NCBI GenBank assembly: GCA_020055645.1
Contig: CM034548.1
Span: forward strand, 18,538,001-18,602,000
Direction of reading: 5' to 3'
DNA: 64,000 nt
From: Tomocerus qinae
Taxonomy: Eukaryota; Arthropoda; Collembola; Entomobryomorpha; Tomoceridae
Position numbers and translations under genes: made by a program. The notes below the pieces were generated by a model, which was not told the origin of the DNA, made no database searches, and saw only the letters and a list, made by a program, of their open reading frames with translations. Below, in pieces: positions 55,001 to 64,000 of this stretch; within the stretch, counting starts at the first letter, position 1; every line of letters begins with the position of its first letter.

Positions 55001-58000
55001 TAAGTTATTGCCAATTTAAACCTAAATAATCCTGTAGTACCGTTCTAAAATTATCTAGACTACCAAGGAAAGCCACGAGACGCAAGATATGAAGTTTTAC
55101 TTGTTCTGTTGCGTTTAATGGAGGCATTTTTCTTGGAAATGATGGTTATTGCCGGAGATGAAGTACTCTTCCTGTGCGGTACTCTCGATTGGGATTCACG
55201 TAAAATGCAATCGTGTTCGGCGTTTGTGATGGTAAGGATTTTATTTCCCCTTGGCTTCTCCTTTTCATTTTGCTTGTAAAAAAATTTTATTTGCTCGCAA
55301 TACAAGTCAATGGTTTTACCTGTCCAATGTACTAGATTTGAAAAATTATTTGATTGCTTGTTGTGCTGGCATTAAATTGTACTATAAACATTTTAGCTTC
55401 GTAATAAAATCCACATAGCTAAAGAGAAAGACGCTCTTAATCTAGGAAAAGTGAAAGATTCATCGATTATAAGATGATAAAAAATCGATATGGTAGAACT
55501 AGCATATACGATGTAACATTATACAATTTTTTTCGGAGGGTGTGTGTATTTTGTCTTATAATTGACATCAGAAAACAAAATGCTTTTACCATAAGCTATA
55601 GAAATGTACTTAGCTAAGAAAAGTTTTGTTGGTTTTAAAATTCTAAGTGCAGAATGCATTTGGGTGTATTTAGGTATTTCATAAGTAGTTTTGTTATCTT
55701 AAATGATGTAACTAATTGAAAAATGATTTGTAGTTGTGCACGAAGTGGCTGCGAACTCATAACAAAATTTTGTGGAGACAACGTTACCGCCCGTCTTTCT
55801 GCATCGGGTGAGTCATTTAACAAAAATTACAAAGCAAGTAATAGTTGTGTTAATGAAAACTGTTTAGATTGCAATTGGACATGATTTTTGAGTTGTTAGT
55901 AGAGGTAATGGATGCTGACTAAAAGTCTTACAAGTATTGAAGGTGTTAGATGACGCAGAGATATGATAGAGTAAAGAACCCGTCCTGTCGGTGGTTTTTG
56001 CGATTATTGTGTAACTGTAGACCGTGTAAAGGGCACACGGAATATAGATATAGAATATTATTTGGTGTGGCATTTATTGTTAGTTTCAATTGGATCATGC
56101 AAGAATATCTGATAATGTAAAATGATAGGAATCGGAACTATGTGGCAACATTGTTTTGTTTTATGCTGACAACCGGTTTGGTATTGAAAGATTTAATGTA
56201 AAGTGACGAGTACAGTTGGAGTTGGTCCATTGGCTTAAAGAGTTGGAGAAGCCGACTAATTGTTGGTAATCCAATTGTTTTGATTGAAGGATTCATTTTA
56301 GATGTATAGGACTGTCAGGCAGACTGATATAAAGTTTACTGGATTACATTCAGAGGCATGTCAAGTTGTAAGTACATAGACCATAGAACCACCACCACAA
56401 GGAGATAATGATATTAGTACATTAACTGCCTGTCATGCCGCATCTTAGATAACTAGAAGTATGTACCGATAGTTACTACACAATGTGTAAATGTAGATGC
56501 GCCTGCTTAACTAGGTGTTTATTCCGATATTTTATTGTTATATAACTACTGAATCTAGCAGAGGATGGCATAGGAAGATGCAACTATTGACGTAAGTACA
56601 AGCAAGCGTATTGTTAGTCAGCTATGGCATACGATTAAATTAAGATTAGCTCAGAATCTCTTTCATACCTATCTACCTAGAACCGAGTTGTCGAAAGAAA
56701 GTAGGCATGCAGTTGCAAAAATGTCATTTCCTCATCTTATCTCTATCTGATCTTCTTTCACATTCCTTTGCGTAATAGCATCACACTTATATAATACACC
56801 AAGCAATCCTGGTACTAGGCAATGACGGTGACTTGTGACTACATACAACTACCATGTTCTGCAGCCTATATTGAGCACCTTTGCATAAGTTTTCATTTTA
56901 CCTATCTGTGCCATCGCTATCTCGTTCCCGTTAGGATTACCTTGTAATAGCTCACTTTTGTTCCATTCGAAAATTCTTCTTCGCACTATTGCTGTTCTTC
57001 GGAGGCATGGACTTGCAATTGTGCAAATATATTTTCTGTAGGCCATCATGCATTACTTGACCATGCTACACACTTGTTTCTTTTTGCAAATTGTCAGCTT
57101 TGTAATACTAGTACTAGGGAATTGTACCATATGTACGTGCATTTTAAATACTTCCTTTTTATCATGTTCCATTTACTAGTTGCCATATTGAGATTTTTAT
57201 TACAAACTGTAGAGTTTAATTATTTATAGCTTTATAACTGTTAATTAGCAATATGTATTATGTATGTGCAATCTAAATGAAGTGTACTTTATTATTTGCA
57301 TAAATATTTCGTAATGGTATTTAAACAGAGTTAAATGATGGAGGTTCTTTGGTAAAAAGCTAATTATTTTAAACGGATTGTTTGCTTATATTAGACGAAT
57401 TGAAAATACGGTGCAAGAAAACTTGGAGGATATGGAAAACGATGTATGGATTGCCTTTGCCGAGCTTTGTGACTGCTTGTCCTCAATTTTTGCGTTCCAC
57501 AAGGATTTTCTCTTTCCGTCCGTTGTAGACAGAGTAGATTGGGAACACCCCAGAGTGATTAAACTTCCAGAATACACCTTATTGTATGGCTTTGAAGGGA
57601 TGTTAGATGTTGAAGATGATTATTTTCATCGCGAAAAATTCTTGGCAACTGAAGAAAAATCAATGGTATTTTGATCTATATAGCTTAAAGCTTAAATATT
57701 GATAATAATTATTATTATTAGTATAAATTGCTTTTAAATTTTTAGATTCGAGCACAAAACTTTGTTCGTTTGCGATGCATATTAGACTTTGGAAAGTTCG
57801 AACTGGTCAAAGCCCGCAGAATCACTACCACAACACATGATGATGGTAGTATGTTCTTCTCGAACAGACGGAAATACCGTGAGTATAAATACGCAGAGGT
57901 AAAATGTGGCTTGGACAAGGTAAATAACAAGACGTTTTGGGTTGATTTTGATAGCTAAATAGCTTTTATTCTCATAGAATTTATTACCCTTTCCTCATAA

Positions 58001-59313
58001 AATTAATTTTCCATAAAAATAAAAAATTAATTAGAATGACGCATTAAATGGATTATTATGCTTGTAGAAACATTACAACTACTGGATTCCAAGATGGGCG
58101 AGACCCACCGCTCCTGCAGTTAAGTTGGCACCAATATCTTATGGTGATCAAGAGACAAATTTGACTGATAACTGTAGTGCACGGGTGATATTGAAAACCA
58201 AGAAGCCAAAGCCTGTACAAGACAAAACACAGCCGAGAGTTGCGCCCGACATGCCTGTGTGGAAAGTAAGTAAATGAAAAAAATAAAGATTAAAACCACT
58301 TTGAACTTAGTAGGTATGTCTTTTGTATATTAAAAATTCAAAATCAAAATTTCAGATTTTCAGTGACTTGAAGCAGAATAAGATGAAAATCGAAGTGGTG
58401 ATTTGTCCCAAGAACATAATAATCGACACCAACACATTTATTAACGACTTGCCATCCGTTAAATTAATGATGCCGTTGTTTGCCGACCCTTTGATGGTTC
58501 CATTATCAGGTTTGATTGGTGTTAAAATTATTACTACATTAATTGACAATCACTCAAATAACTATATAATATATTATACTTCTTTCTAAATCTAGCTGGT
58601 AGGAATCAAACTTGGTTAGTTACGTTTGTATCGCATGGCCCCAATCCTTTCTCGTCCTCCTCTCTCTCTTCTATAATGGCATGACGAACTACTTTGTGCT
58701 TGAACTTCCTTTAAGAATAGCAATTACTTCTACTAATTCATATTTGTTTGACGGATTACTTTTAAAAACATTCTTAGTGATCCTAGAGCTCAAGGGACTT
58801 TCCAAAGGTGGATTTACTAATAAAGACAAAAAGATGTACACCGATGAAAACTCTCCTGGGGCAAAGGAAAAGTTGGCCAGCAACAAAGTAATTGCTGATC
58901 ACTGCATTAAAGCTTTGAAGCTAATCGAAGAGAACTTGGGGAAGAAATTCATCATCATTTCATGCTACGGTCGGAACATGGAGGAAGTTTCTTCTGTCTA
59001 TGACAAACTTCAAGACGATTATTATGACAAGACTGTCAACAATGATGCGCGCATTCTAGCTGCTGGTGCTTACTTGGAAGCTGACAATAAAAAGCTCCGG
59101 GAAATGGATCTTCCCTATCGCATTTACCGCGAGACAATGATAGTCACAGATGATCGCATGATGAAGGTCTTTGCATCGGACCTAGATCTTCCGTACTGCA
59201 CGGCTGAAAGAATCGTCTACTGGGCATATCATTGTCTTGAGGCACTAAAGAGCGGGGAAATTTACAAGCGGCCGGAAATGAAGAACAGCAAACTGAGCCG
59301 AAAATTGAAATGA
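46022..59313 (+). CDS. SMG6: SMG6 (EST1A): PIN-domain endonuclease of nonsense-mediated mRNA decay, 16 coding exons
   Basis: SMG6 cleaves mRNAs with premature stop codons near the stop. Exons: 46022-46305, 46424-46543, 46630-46785, 46919-47111, 47592-47791, 48034-48112, 48185-48295, 49194-49432, 49800-49948, 55059-55231, 55734-55807, 57395-57665, 57746-57919, 58068-58265, 58356-58509, 58778-59313. All phases fit, giving about 1036 residues (human 1419). The 14-3-3-like/TPR EST1 region shows LEDIYRQMVDKNIEF, FLLDEGILFF, GDLHRYGG, HPDNGRAYSL and IWIHP. The PIN domain starts at about residue 825 with IIIDTNTFINDLPS, and the three catalytic aspartates are present: Asp831, Asp948 (VNNDARIL) and Asp983/984 (VTDDRMM). 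The N-terminus before the EST1 domain is short (about 190 residues), so most of the human N-terminal extension with its exon-junction-binding motifs is absent or upstream. Intron 9 is 5.1 kb. Confidence 0.92.
49949..55058 (+). other. Large SMG6 intron 9
   Basis: This 5.1-kb AT-rich intron separates the exons encoding INAFILKSFDWKLD and YQGKPRDARYEVLL. The two flanking exons join directly in phase 1. No additional in-phase exon was found. ORFs at 51130-51406, 52126-52329 (minus) and 53925-54215 (minus) show no SMG6-like sequence. A 13-base segment with excellent splice signals at 52778-52790 is listed separately. Confidence 0.6.
52778..52790 (+). other. Candidate 13-nt poison microexon in SMG6 intron 9
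   Basis: A very strong acceptor (GTTGTCCTCCCTACAG, ending 52777) and an ideal donor (GTAAGTAA, starting 52791) bracket GTCAAGTCGATAA. Thirteen bases is not a multiple of three. If included between the exons ending at 49948 and starting at 55059, the frame shifts and meets TGA at 55090-55092. The product would then be an NMD target, which would allow autoregulation of this NMD factor. The splice signals are visible in the sequence; the use of this exon is inference. Confidence 0.25.
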
Positions 59314-59497
59314 AAGATCAGGTAAACTTGGGTTGTATTTATTAGTCATTTTAAAACGATTGTGATGCAATGTACAAATCTACAAGTATTTTTATATCAT
59401 TTTGTGCTATGATACCAACAAACCTAATCATATTTTATCCATTTTTAAATTTTCGGTGTGAATATTGCATAACTAATTACATGTTAATTATTGATGA

Positions 59498-59503
59498 AAT
59501 AAA
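59498..59503 (+). terminator. SMG6 polyadenylation signal
   Basis: AATAAA 185 bases after the SMG6 stop codon, preceded by AT-rich 3' UTR, at a typical distance. Confidence 0.55.
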
Positions 59504-61288
59504 AGTCTGATCATTCATGCAACATAAATATCAAGTCTGTACACTTGTAACATTTCTCGATATCAACGTACATATTATTCACAGTATAAAAAATACTAAA
59601 TTCATACCATTTCATATAGCTTAGGAAGTAGTAAAACATTTCTTAACCGTTTTTTGATATCTGCACAATAGATGTTGCATTTTTTGAAAATTGAGAACAT
59701 GATTTGTTTTGTGTGTGCATCATATGTACTGGTAAACTAGTAATTACATAAACTGTTCAACAATAATACTTTTTACTTTCAGCATCCAATTTACAAAAAC
59801 CCTATAAACTAAATTGCATTTCAATAGACAAACCAGAATATTACTTACATAAGAAGTTTGAAAGATAATTCATAAATATGCGTTGGTTTGGTACATATTA
59901 CTTTGCATACTTTTATGGATAAAACAAACTTAGACAGTCATCATTCATTTTACTTGTCCCTTTATACGAATAGTCATAGAGCACTAATTTCATTTAAAAT
60001 AATAGTTTACTTGGCAGTGTAATCAACATTTTGGATAAGCCAAACGTTTGTTATAACTTGGTGACGATTCGACGATAAGTTTAACGATAATTGAGCACAG
60101 TAATGACAGCGTTGTTATTTGGAAATTTAATGAAAACAGGTTTTTGCTAGAAAACGAGTCATTTCATTGCATTGCTATAATATATTAAGTGTAGTTGGTT
60201 AATGCTACTCGTCCTGCGGACAAAACTTCATAACATTACCTATTGCTGCCATGCACCTAATACTATTAGATTTTGTATTCGATAATATATATTCTATGTA
60301 GGTTCAATAGATAATAGGTTCAATGTATTGACTTAAATGTAGTTTGAGTGCTTTATTAGTGTTGGCTTGGCATCGTAAACCTGGGGTGGTCCTTTACAAA
60401 AAGAGGGAATAGCTTCTATACTGCATATTACTTATGTTATGGCTTCTAAGATTGACCCGGACGCAAGTGCAGAAGTCGAAAAACATTTAAAACAATTTAC
60501 AGGTAGTATGTCCGATTTTATTCCCTGAATTAGGATTTTCGCTAAGTCTTCACTATCAATATAGTTAAAAAATCTCTAGAAAGTGAAAGGACCAAATCGT
60601 TTTGGTCCTTCCACCAAGGAAAGACATTTTTTCTTGTTGGGATACCTGGTAAAAGCTCATTAGTGTCATTAGTCGTTTGTGGAGCACTCCCGAACATATT
60701 CTACCTTTGTATTGTAAATATAAGGTTACATATTAAGCACTGCCTGTGAGGTAGCATCTGTAATGTTAAAATACTGTAGAATTTCATCTTTACGACTATT
60801 ATATACGCTGTGGATCCAATGAGTCAATATACATACACCTAAATTGTGATTAAATGAGCCATATAAAAAAGAATTCAAAATCTGCAAAAAGTTTCCACTA
60901 TGGGATTCCATTTTGGCCTATTAAATAAAGGGTTAAAAGTTCAAGGTAAATAATTATGACAGATACCTCAAAGATAAATTTAATTAGGTACAAAGTGTGC
61001 AAATGTTTAAAGATTCATAGAAATGATAGAATAGTATACCGATGTGAAAGTAAATAATAATATATTAAGGAGCTGCCCTTGCTCATCTTATCATTTATCC
61101 AAGAAAACAGTTTTTAGTCTGTGGATAATTGTGACTTGGCGATCGTAGTCAATTGTAACTGATGGCACAGTGAGGGAGAGCCACTGGTATATCAAGTTTC
61201 ATAATATGCAGTGTGAATTTTAATATGAAATTATAATGTTGGCTTTTTGATTAGAGTTTATGGTTTTATGCTTGGGAAAATAGGAATT
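59504..61288. other. Intergenic region downstream of SMG6
   Basis: AT-rich. The only possible coding piece I see is the short start exon at 60439-60502, listed separately. A 61-codon minus-strand ORF at 60726-60911 has no recognisable motif. Confidence 0.5.
60439..60502 (+). CDS. Possible orphan first coding exon
   Basis: An ATG opens 21 codons (starting MASKIDPDASAEVEKHLKQ) that read like a soluble, helical protein N-terminus. They end at a usable donor, GTAGTA, at 60503 in phase 1. Reading on without splicing reaches a stop within nine codons. No continuing exon was identified in the window, where the 61-62 kb TIR element follows. The gene could continue beyond 64000 or have been interrupted. 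I do not recognise the protein, and chance cannot be excluded. Confidence 0.2.
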
Positions 61289-61594
61289 TGTATGGCACAC
61301 ACAGGAATCTTTGTATGGCAAGAAATTTCATCGAACAGTCGTACATTTGTATGGTACGTTATAAAAAACCGAAGGGTATGGTATGGAAAGTAAAGGACCT
61401 ATGTATGGTACTAAGACAAAATTGTGGCTTTGATAATGTTAATATTTAGTCATTGTAAGTACATCATATTTATTTGTGTGATTTTGAAAATATGAAAAAA
61501 ATTAATGGCAATATTTAGTCATTTTAGGTACTAATTATTACTTTAACAAACGTTAAGAATTTGTGGTGTACACGTAAAATAAAGTTAGGCAATG

Positions 61595-61987
61595 TCAATA
61601 ATGAAATAAATTATAAGCAGGTATGGTTAAGATAAAGTTATTGTCGTTTTGTTTTAGAGCTCGTGTCAGTTTCTTTGGCCGACCTGGTTTTCTTCGTTGT
61701 CCGATAGATATGGCCTTGGCTGTCTCTGATATAATCTCTTTGTTACCATTTAACCTGGCGATTCCAATAACATGCTTACAAATATTATGTTTCAGGAACT
61801 GCCATAAATTTAATTCGTCAACTCCAACAACAATTTCAGTCCATTTTTGAAATCTTTTGGTAGTATTTTCTTTGTCCGACACGTCACTGTCACTACTATC
61901 ACTGTCGGTTAGATATTCTAAACTTACAATATTTGACCCAGCCATTGTGAATGTGGAGTTGTGAGCAACCCAAATGCTGACTGTCAT
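61595..61987 (-). CDS. AT-hook protein encoded within the TIR element
   Basis: 130 codons on the minus strand inside the 61289-62563 element. A likely internal start is Met15 (MAGSN). Residues 28-40 form an acidic Ser/Asp run (SDSSDSDVSD). Residues 45-75 contain FQKWTEIVVGVDELNLWQFL, and residues 98-106 are an AT-hook (RRKPGRPKK), a minor-groove DNA-binding motif common in chromatin proteins and transposon proteins. It is too short for a transposase and shows no catalytic DDE/D block. It may be the DNA-binding N-terminus of a truncated transposase or an accessory protein. Its lysine and glutamate content and codon use look gene-like, not random. Confidence 0.5.
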   Translation of the reverse strand: MTVSIWVAHNSTFTMAGSNIVSLEYLTDSDSSDSDVSDKENTTKRFQKWTEIVVGVDELNLWQFLKHNICKHVIGIARLNGNKEIISETAKAISIGQRRKPGRPKKLTRALKQNDNNFILTIPAYNLFHY

Positions 61988-62021
61988 ACTAAAACCAAAC
62001 AGATAAATGCATCCCCACAGA

Positions 62022-62206
62022 CAGGCACGTATCTAGAAATTTGTTCAAGGGGGGGCGGAAGCAAAAATTATACCAAAAATAAGACATATTCGCGCGAAGC
62101 GCGAAAATTTTTTGCAATTTTAGGCCATTTTTGTGAAAAAAATTCTCTTTTTCTCAGATTTAGGGGGGGCGCTGCGCCCCCCCGCCCCCTACTAAATACG
62201 TGCTTG
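62022..62206. mobile_element. Short MITE nested in the TIR element
   Basis: Starts CAGGCACGTATCTAG and ends CTAAATACGTGCTTG, whose reverse complement is CAAGCACGTATTTAG: 15-base inverted ends with two mismatches. Inside are CGCGCGAAGCGCGAAAATTT and a GC palindrome, GGGGGGGCGCTGCGCCCCCC. The first motif is shared with the sequence at about 43536-43560. Flanks contain CACAGA and GACAGA, only a partial target duplication. Confidence 0.6.
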
Positions 62207-62563
62207 TGACAGACATGCAGCTAATATCTTCACTACAATTAGTAGATAAAAGAACATTAACTTGCCTTTCTCTTACTATCTACATTTTTATTTGCATTTC
62301 TGTAGACACTTTTTCGTCGTTGTAGTAGCTACCCTCTCCATTACTTACTGTTATAGTACTCTTATTACTTATACTATCCGGTATCTTATAGTATTATTAC
62401 CTGTAGTACTCTCATCAAAGCCCCAATTAATATTGTCTTAGTACCATACATAGGTCCTTTATTTTCCATACCATACCCTTCGGTTTTTTATAACGTACCA
62501 TACAAATGTACGACTGTTCGATGAAATTTCTTGCCATACAAAAATTCCTGTGTGTGCCATACA

Positions 62564-63196
62564 CGTTAATTCGCAGCCTTTATGCTTGTAACTTTGAGTG
62601 TGTACACAATGCTTCTTTAAGTGACGACAAGATTCAATTAATTGGCATCCTCACCTCAATTGTAAATGGCTGCTCATTGAATATCAGTTCATTTCTCATT
62701 GATATTTGTCACGTATCTCAGAACACATACTACATAACATCTCCATTTAATATAGTACCAAACCAAGGTACCATCCCTCATTATTTTCCATTGATTTTTA
62801 TGATGAACATGTTATAGGCCAATTGTTACGAAGTGCTCCATTTGTATCTATTCTTTCAATAACTTACGCAACAAATGGTACTGACAATACAATTAATTCT
62901 TTAATTCTATCGATTTTAACATATTTTACTCTTTCTAGAATTTGAAAACTATTGCTGAGAAACAAATAAAACAAATAATCTCTTACAATTGTAAATAACT
63001 AGACATTTTTGAGGTAACAAGGAGAAACGGCAGTGGTCTAGACAGCAGAGATTGACTGTACCGCTTTTTTTTATCGAAGATCCAAAGTACGCTACAATAC
63101 GATATTTGACTTAAAATGAATTGGGGGAAAAGAATCAACTCTTTTCAATGCAAATAATGAAAATAGAGCATGAAATTTACTTTGTGAACTAAAAAA
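62564..63196. other. Intergenic, no gene seen
   Basis: A 103-codon ORF (62506-62817) begins inside the right inverted repeat and runs out of the element. Its peptide is not recognisable. Nothing else supported. Confidence 0.45.
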
Positions 63197-63409
63197 GAAG
63201 TTTGTAGGTGTTTATTTGTACTGCTCAAATTACTGCGAAGATCAAATCCCGTTTGGAATTGTTTGCTAGCGAATATCAAGTATGCATATGAGATGGGCAA
63301 TAAGCAACCGACTTTGTCCACGGGGACAGCAACATCCAATGAACGTTTAGTGAGGATGTTGACGCTGAAACCTAAATTGACAAACCCCCCATCTGAAATT
63401 TTATTCTGA
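63197..63409 (+). pseudogene. Possible relic of a hAT transposase C-terminus
   Basis: An open stretch of 70 codons reads NPVWNCLLANIKY, then TLSTGTATSNERL, then LKPKLTNPPSEILF before TGA. This resembles the order of the hAT dimerisation domain: a WW/Pro segment, then an ATS..SER core, then a segment ending in E.L.F. The Phe-Ser-Ala-Gly after SER is missing, and there is no upstream catalytic region in frame. Consistent with hAT-type MITEs elsewhere in the window, but the resemblance is short and judged by eye. Confidence 0.3.
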
Positions 63410-64000
63410 TGGAATTTTTGGAACCCGAAAGGGTCGTTATCTCGTCAAAACTAATACCCGTGTGGTTGCAGTTGGTAAAGTGGCGGAAAAGGTTCTTCAT
63501 TCTGTATTATTTGAGACCGTTGCATTCTTTTTCTTTCCAGCGCACACCGCTCCAACAAACCACATTTACCAAATTATTATTATTATCAGCAGTATTAACA
63601 AGACTTTTTGCTTTAATACTGAAATTTGTACTTGTATTCGAAAATACCGGATTAATATAATAATACCAATATTTCTCTTCTAAAATTGAAAATCTGGTGA
63701 ATTTTGGACTTAAGCAATGACTATTTTAGATTCAAATCACATGTAATAGTGTGCATTGGATTTTTATATACATGTCTTTAAGTATAAAAGAATAGAACTT
63801 ACCATACTTATTACACAATAATATATTAAAAGTGTACAAAAACGCGAGCGTATTATGTATCCAGCTAGTAGTACATAGTCTGTAACAATTTATAAAATTA
63901 AGTTTCGTGGAACGTAGAATTACCACAAAGCAAATTCATTCTGTTTTTCTCAATAATTGTTAGAGAAGCTACAACCGTATAGTGATTGCTGATTGCACAT
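63410..64000. other. Right end, no supported gene
   Basis: Overlapping ORFs of 73-83 codons (63409-63683) are hydrophobic and low-complexity. A minus-strand 64-codon ORF (63732-63926) lacks motifs. Nothing can be assigned. Confidence 0.45.

Larger units (their letters stand above)
61289..62563. mobile_element. DNA transposon-like element with about 145-bp terminal inverted repeats
   Basis: The left end (61289-61433, starting TGTATGGCACACACAGGAAT) is repeated almost perfectly in reverse complement at the right end (about 62413-62563). Shared landmarks are CATCGAACAGTCGTACATTT, ACCGAAGGGTATGGTATGGA and CTATGTATGGTACTAAGACA, with a few substitutions. Within the repeats the word GTATGG recurs about every 20-40 bases, as transposase-binding subrepeats might. 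The interior holds a 130-codon minus-strand ORF with an AT-hook and a nested MITE at 62022-62206. No unambiguous target duplication was found. Superfamily not assigned. Confidence 0.8.

Noticed and set aside
57329-57352. Possible small SMG6 exon after TTAAACAG with donor GTAAAA
   Set aside because: It joins upstream in phase but leaves phase 0, while the next true exon (57395) needs phase 2. The exons at 55059 and 55734 give a consistent frame and family-like sequence instead.
58612-58777. Upstream part of a 233-codon ORF ending at the SMG6 stop
   Set aside because: Bases 58510-58777 are an intron. Splicing 58509 to 58778 restores the PIN sequence PLSVILELKGLSKGG; the ORF's first 55 codons are not PIN-like.
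34329-59313. Functional piwi-SMG6 gene cluster
   Set aside because: They are neighbours on the same strand but about 8 kb apart with mobile elements between and separate promoters. Nothing in the sequence indicates co-regulation.
62506-62817. 103-codon ORF crossing the right end of the TIR element
   Set aside because: It begins in the terminal inverted repeat and continues into flanking DNA, so it is unlikely to be one functional coding unit.

Overview
The window is eukaryotic nuclear DNA, AT-rich, with intron-containing genes whose boundaries are almost all GT-AG. The proteins look like those of an arthropod: the SERCA pump carries an arthropod-type hydrophobic C-terminal extension, and a Piwi/Aubergine-type Argonaute, ANKMY2, TMX2 and SMG6 are present. 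A hexapod such as an insect or springtail fits, but I cannot name the species from sequence alone. No bacterial, organellar, rRNA, tRNA or CRISPR features were seen.

Layout, all five genes on the + strand: (1) 1-9.7 kb has no convincing gene, only microsatellites, one unexplained minus-strand ORF and a candidate SERCA leader exon. (2) 9.8-15.2 kb is a 13-exon SERCA calcium ATPase, with a candidate alternative C-terminal exon 3.4 kb downstream at 18578-18730. (3) 22.3-25.0 kb is ANKMY2 (ankyrin repeats plus MYND zinc finger). (4) 29.4-30.5 kb is TMX2, whose first intron holds a clean hAT-type MITE. (5) 31.3-33.3 kb is a 41-bp minisatellite with a 410-bp higher-order repeat, followed by a 27-bp array open on both strands. 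(6) 34.3-38.0 kb is a ten-exon Piwi gene with a TATA promoter and an intact slicer tetrad. (7) 39.9-44.2 kb is a cluster of foldback and hAT-like elements. (8) 46.0-59.3 kb is SMG6, assembled here from 16 coding exons, two of which (55059-55231 and 55734-55807) are not obvious as ORFs. (9) 59.3-64.0 kb contains an orphan start exon, a 1.27-kb element with about 145-bp terminal inverted repeats, a nested MITE and a decayed hAT transposase C-terminus.

The genes do not form an operon or an evident pathway. SERCA and TMX2 both act at the ER membrane. Piwi and SMG6 both act on RNA (transposon silencing and nonsense-mediated decay) and are neighbours, but nothing shows that the linkage is functional. 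I found no clear case for a wholly new system. The best leads are the alternative SERCA tail exon, a 13-nt candidate poison microexon in SMG6, the mobile-element and hairpin landscape next to piwi, and the 61-62 kb TIR element. Exon coordinates come from reading splice sites and checking that reading phase is kept. Protein assignments rest on recognised motifs, without a database search.
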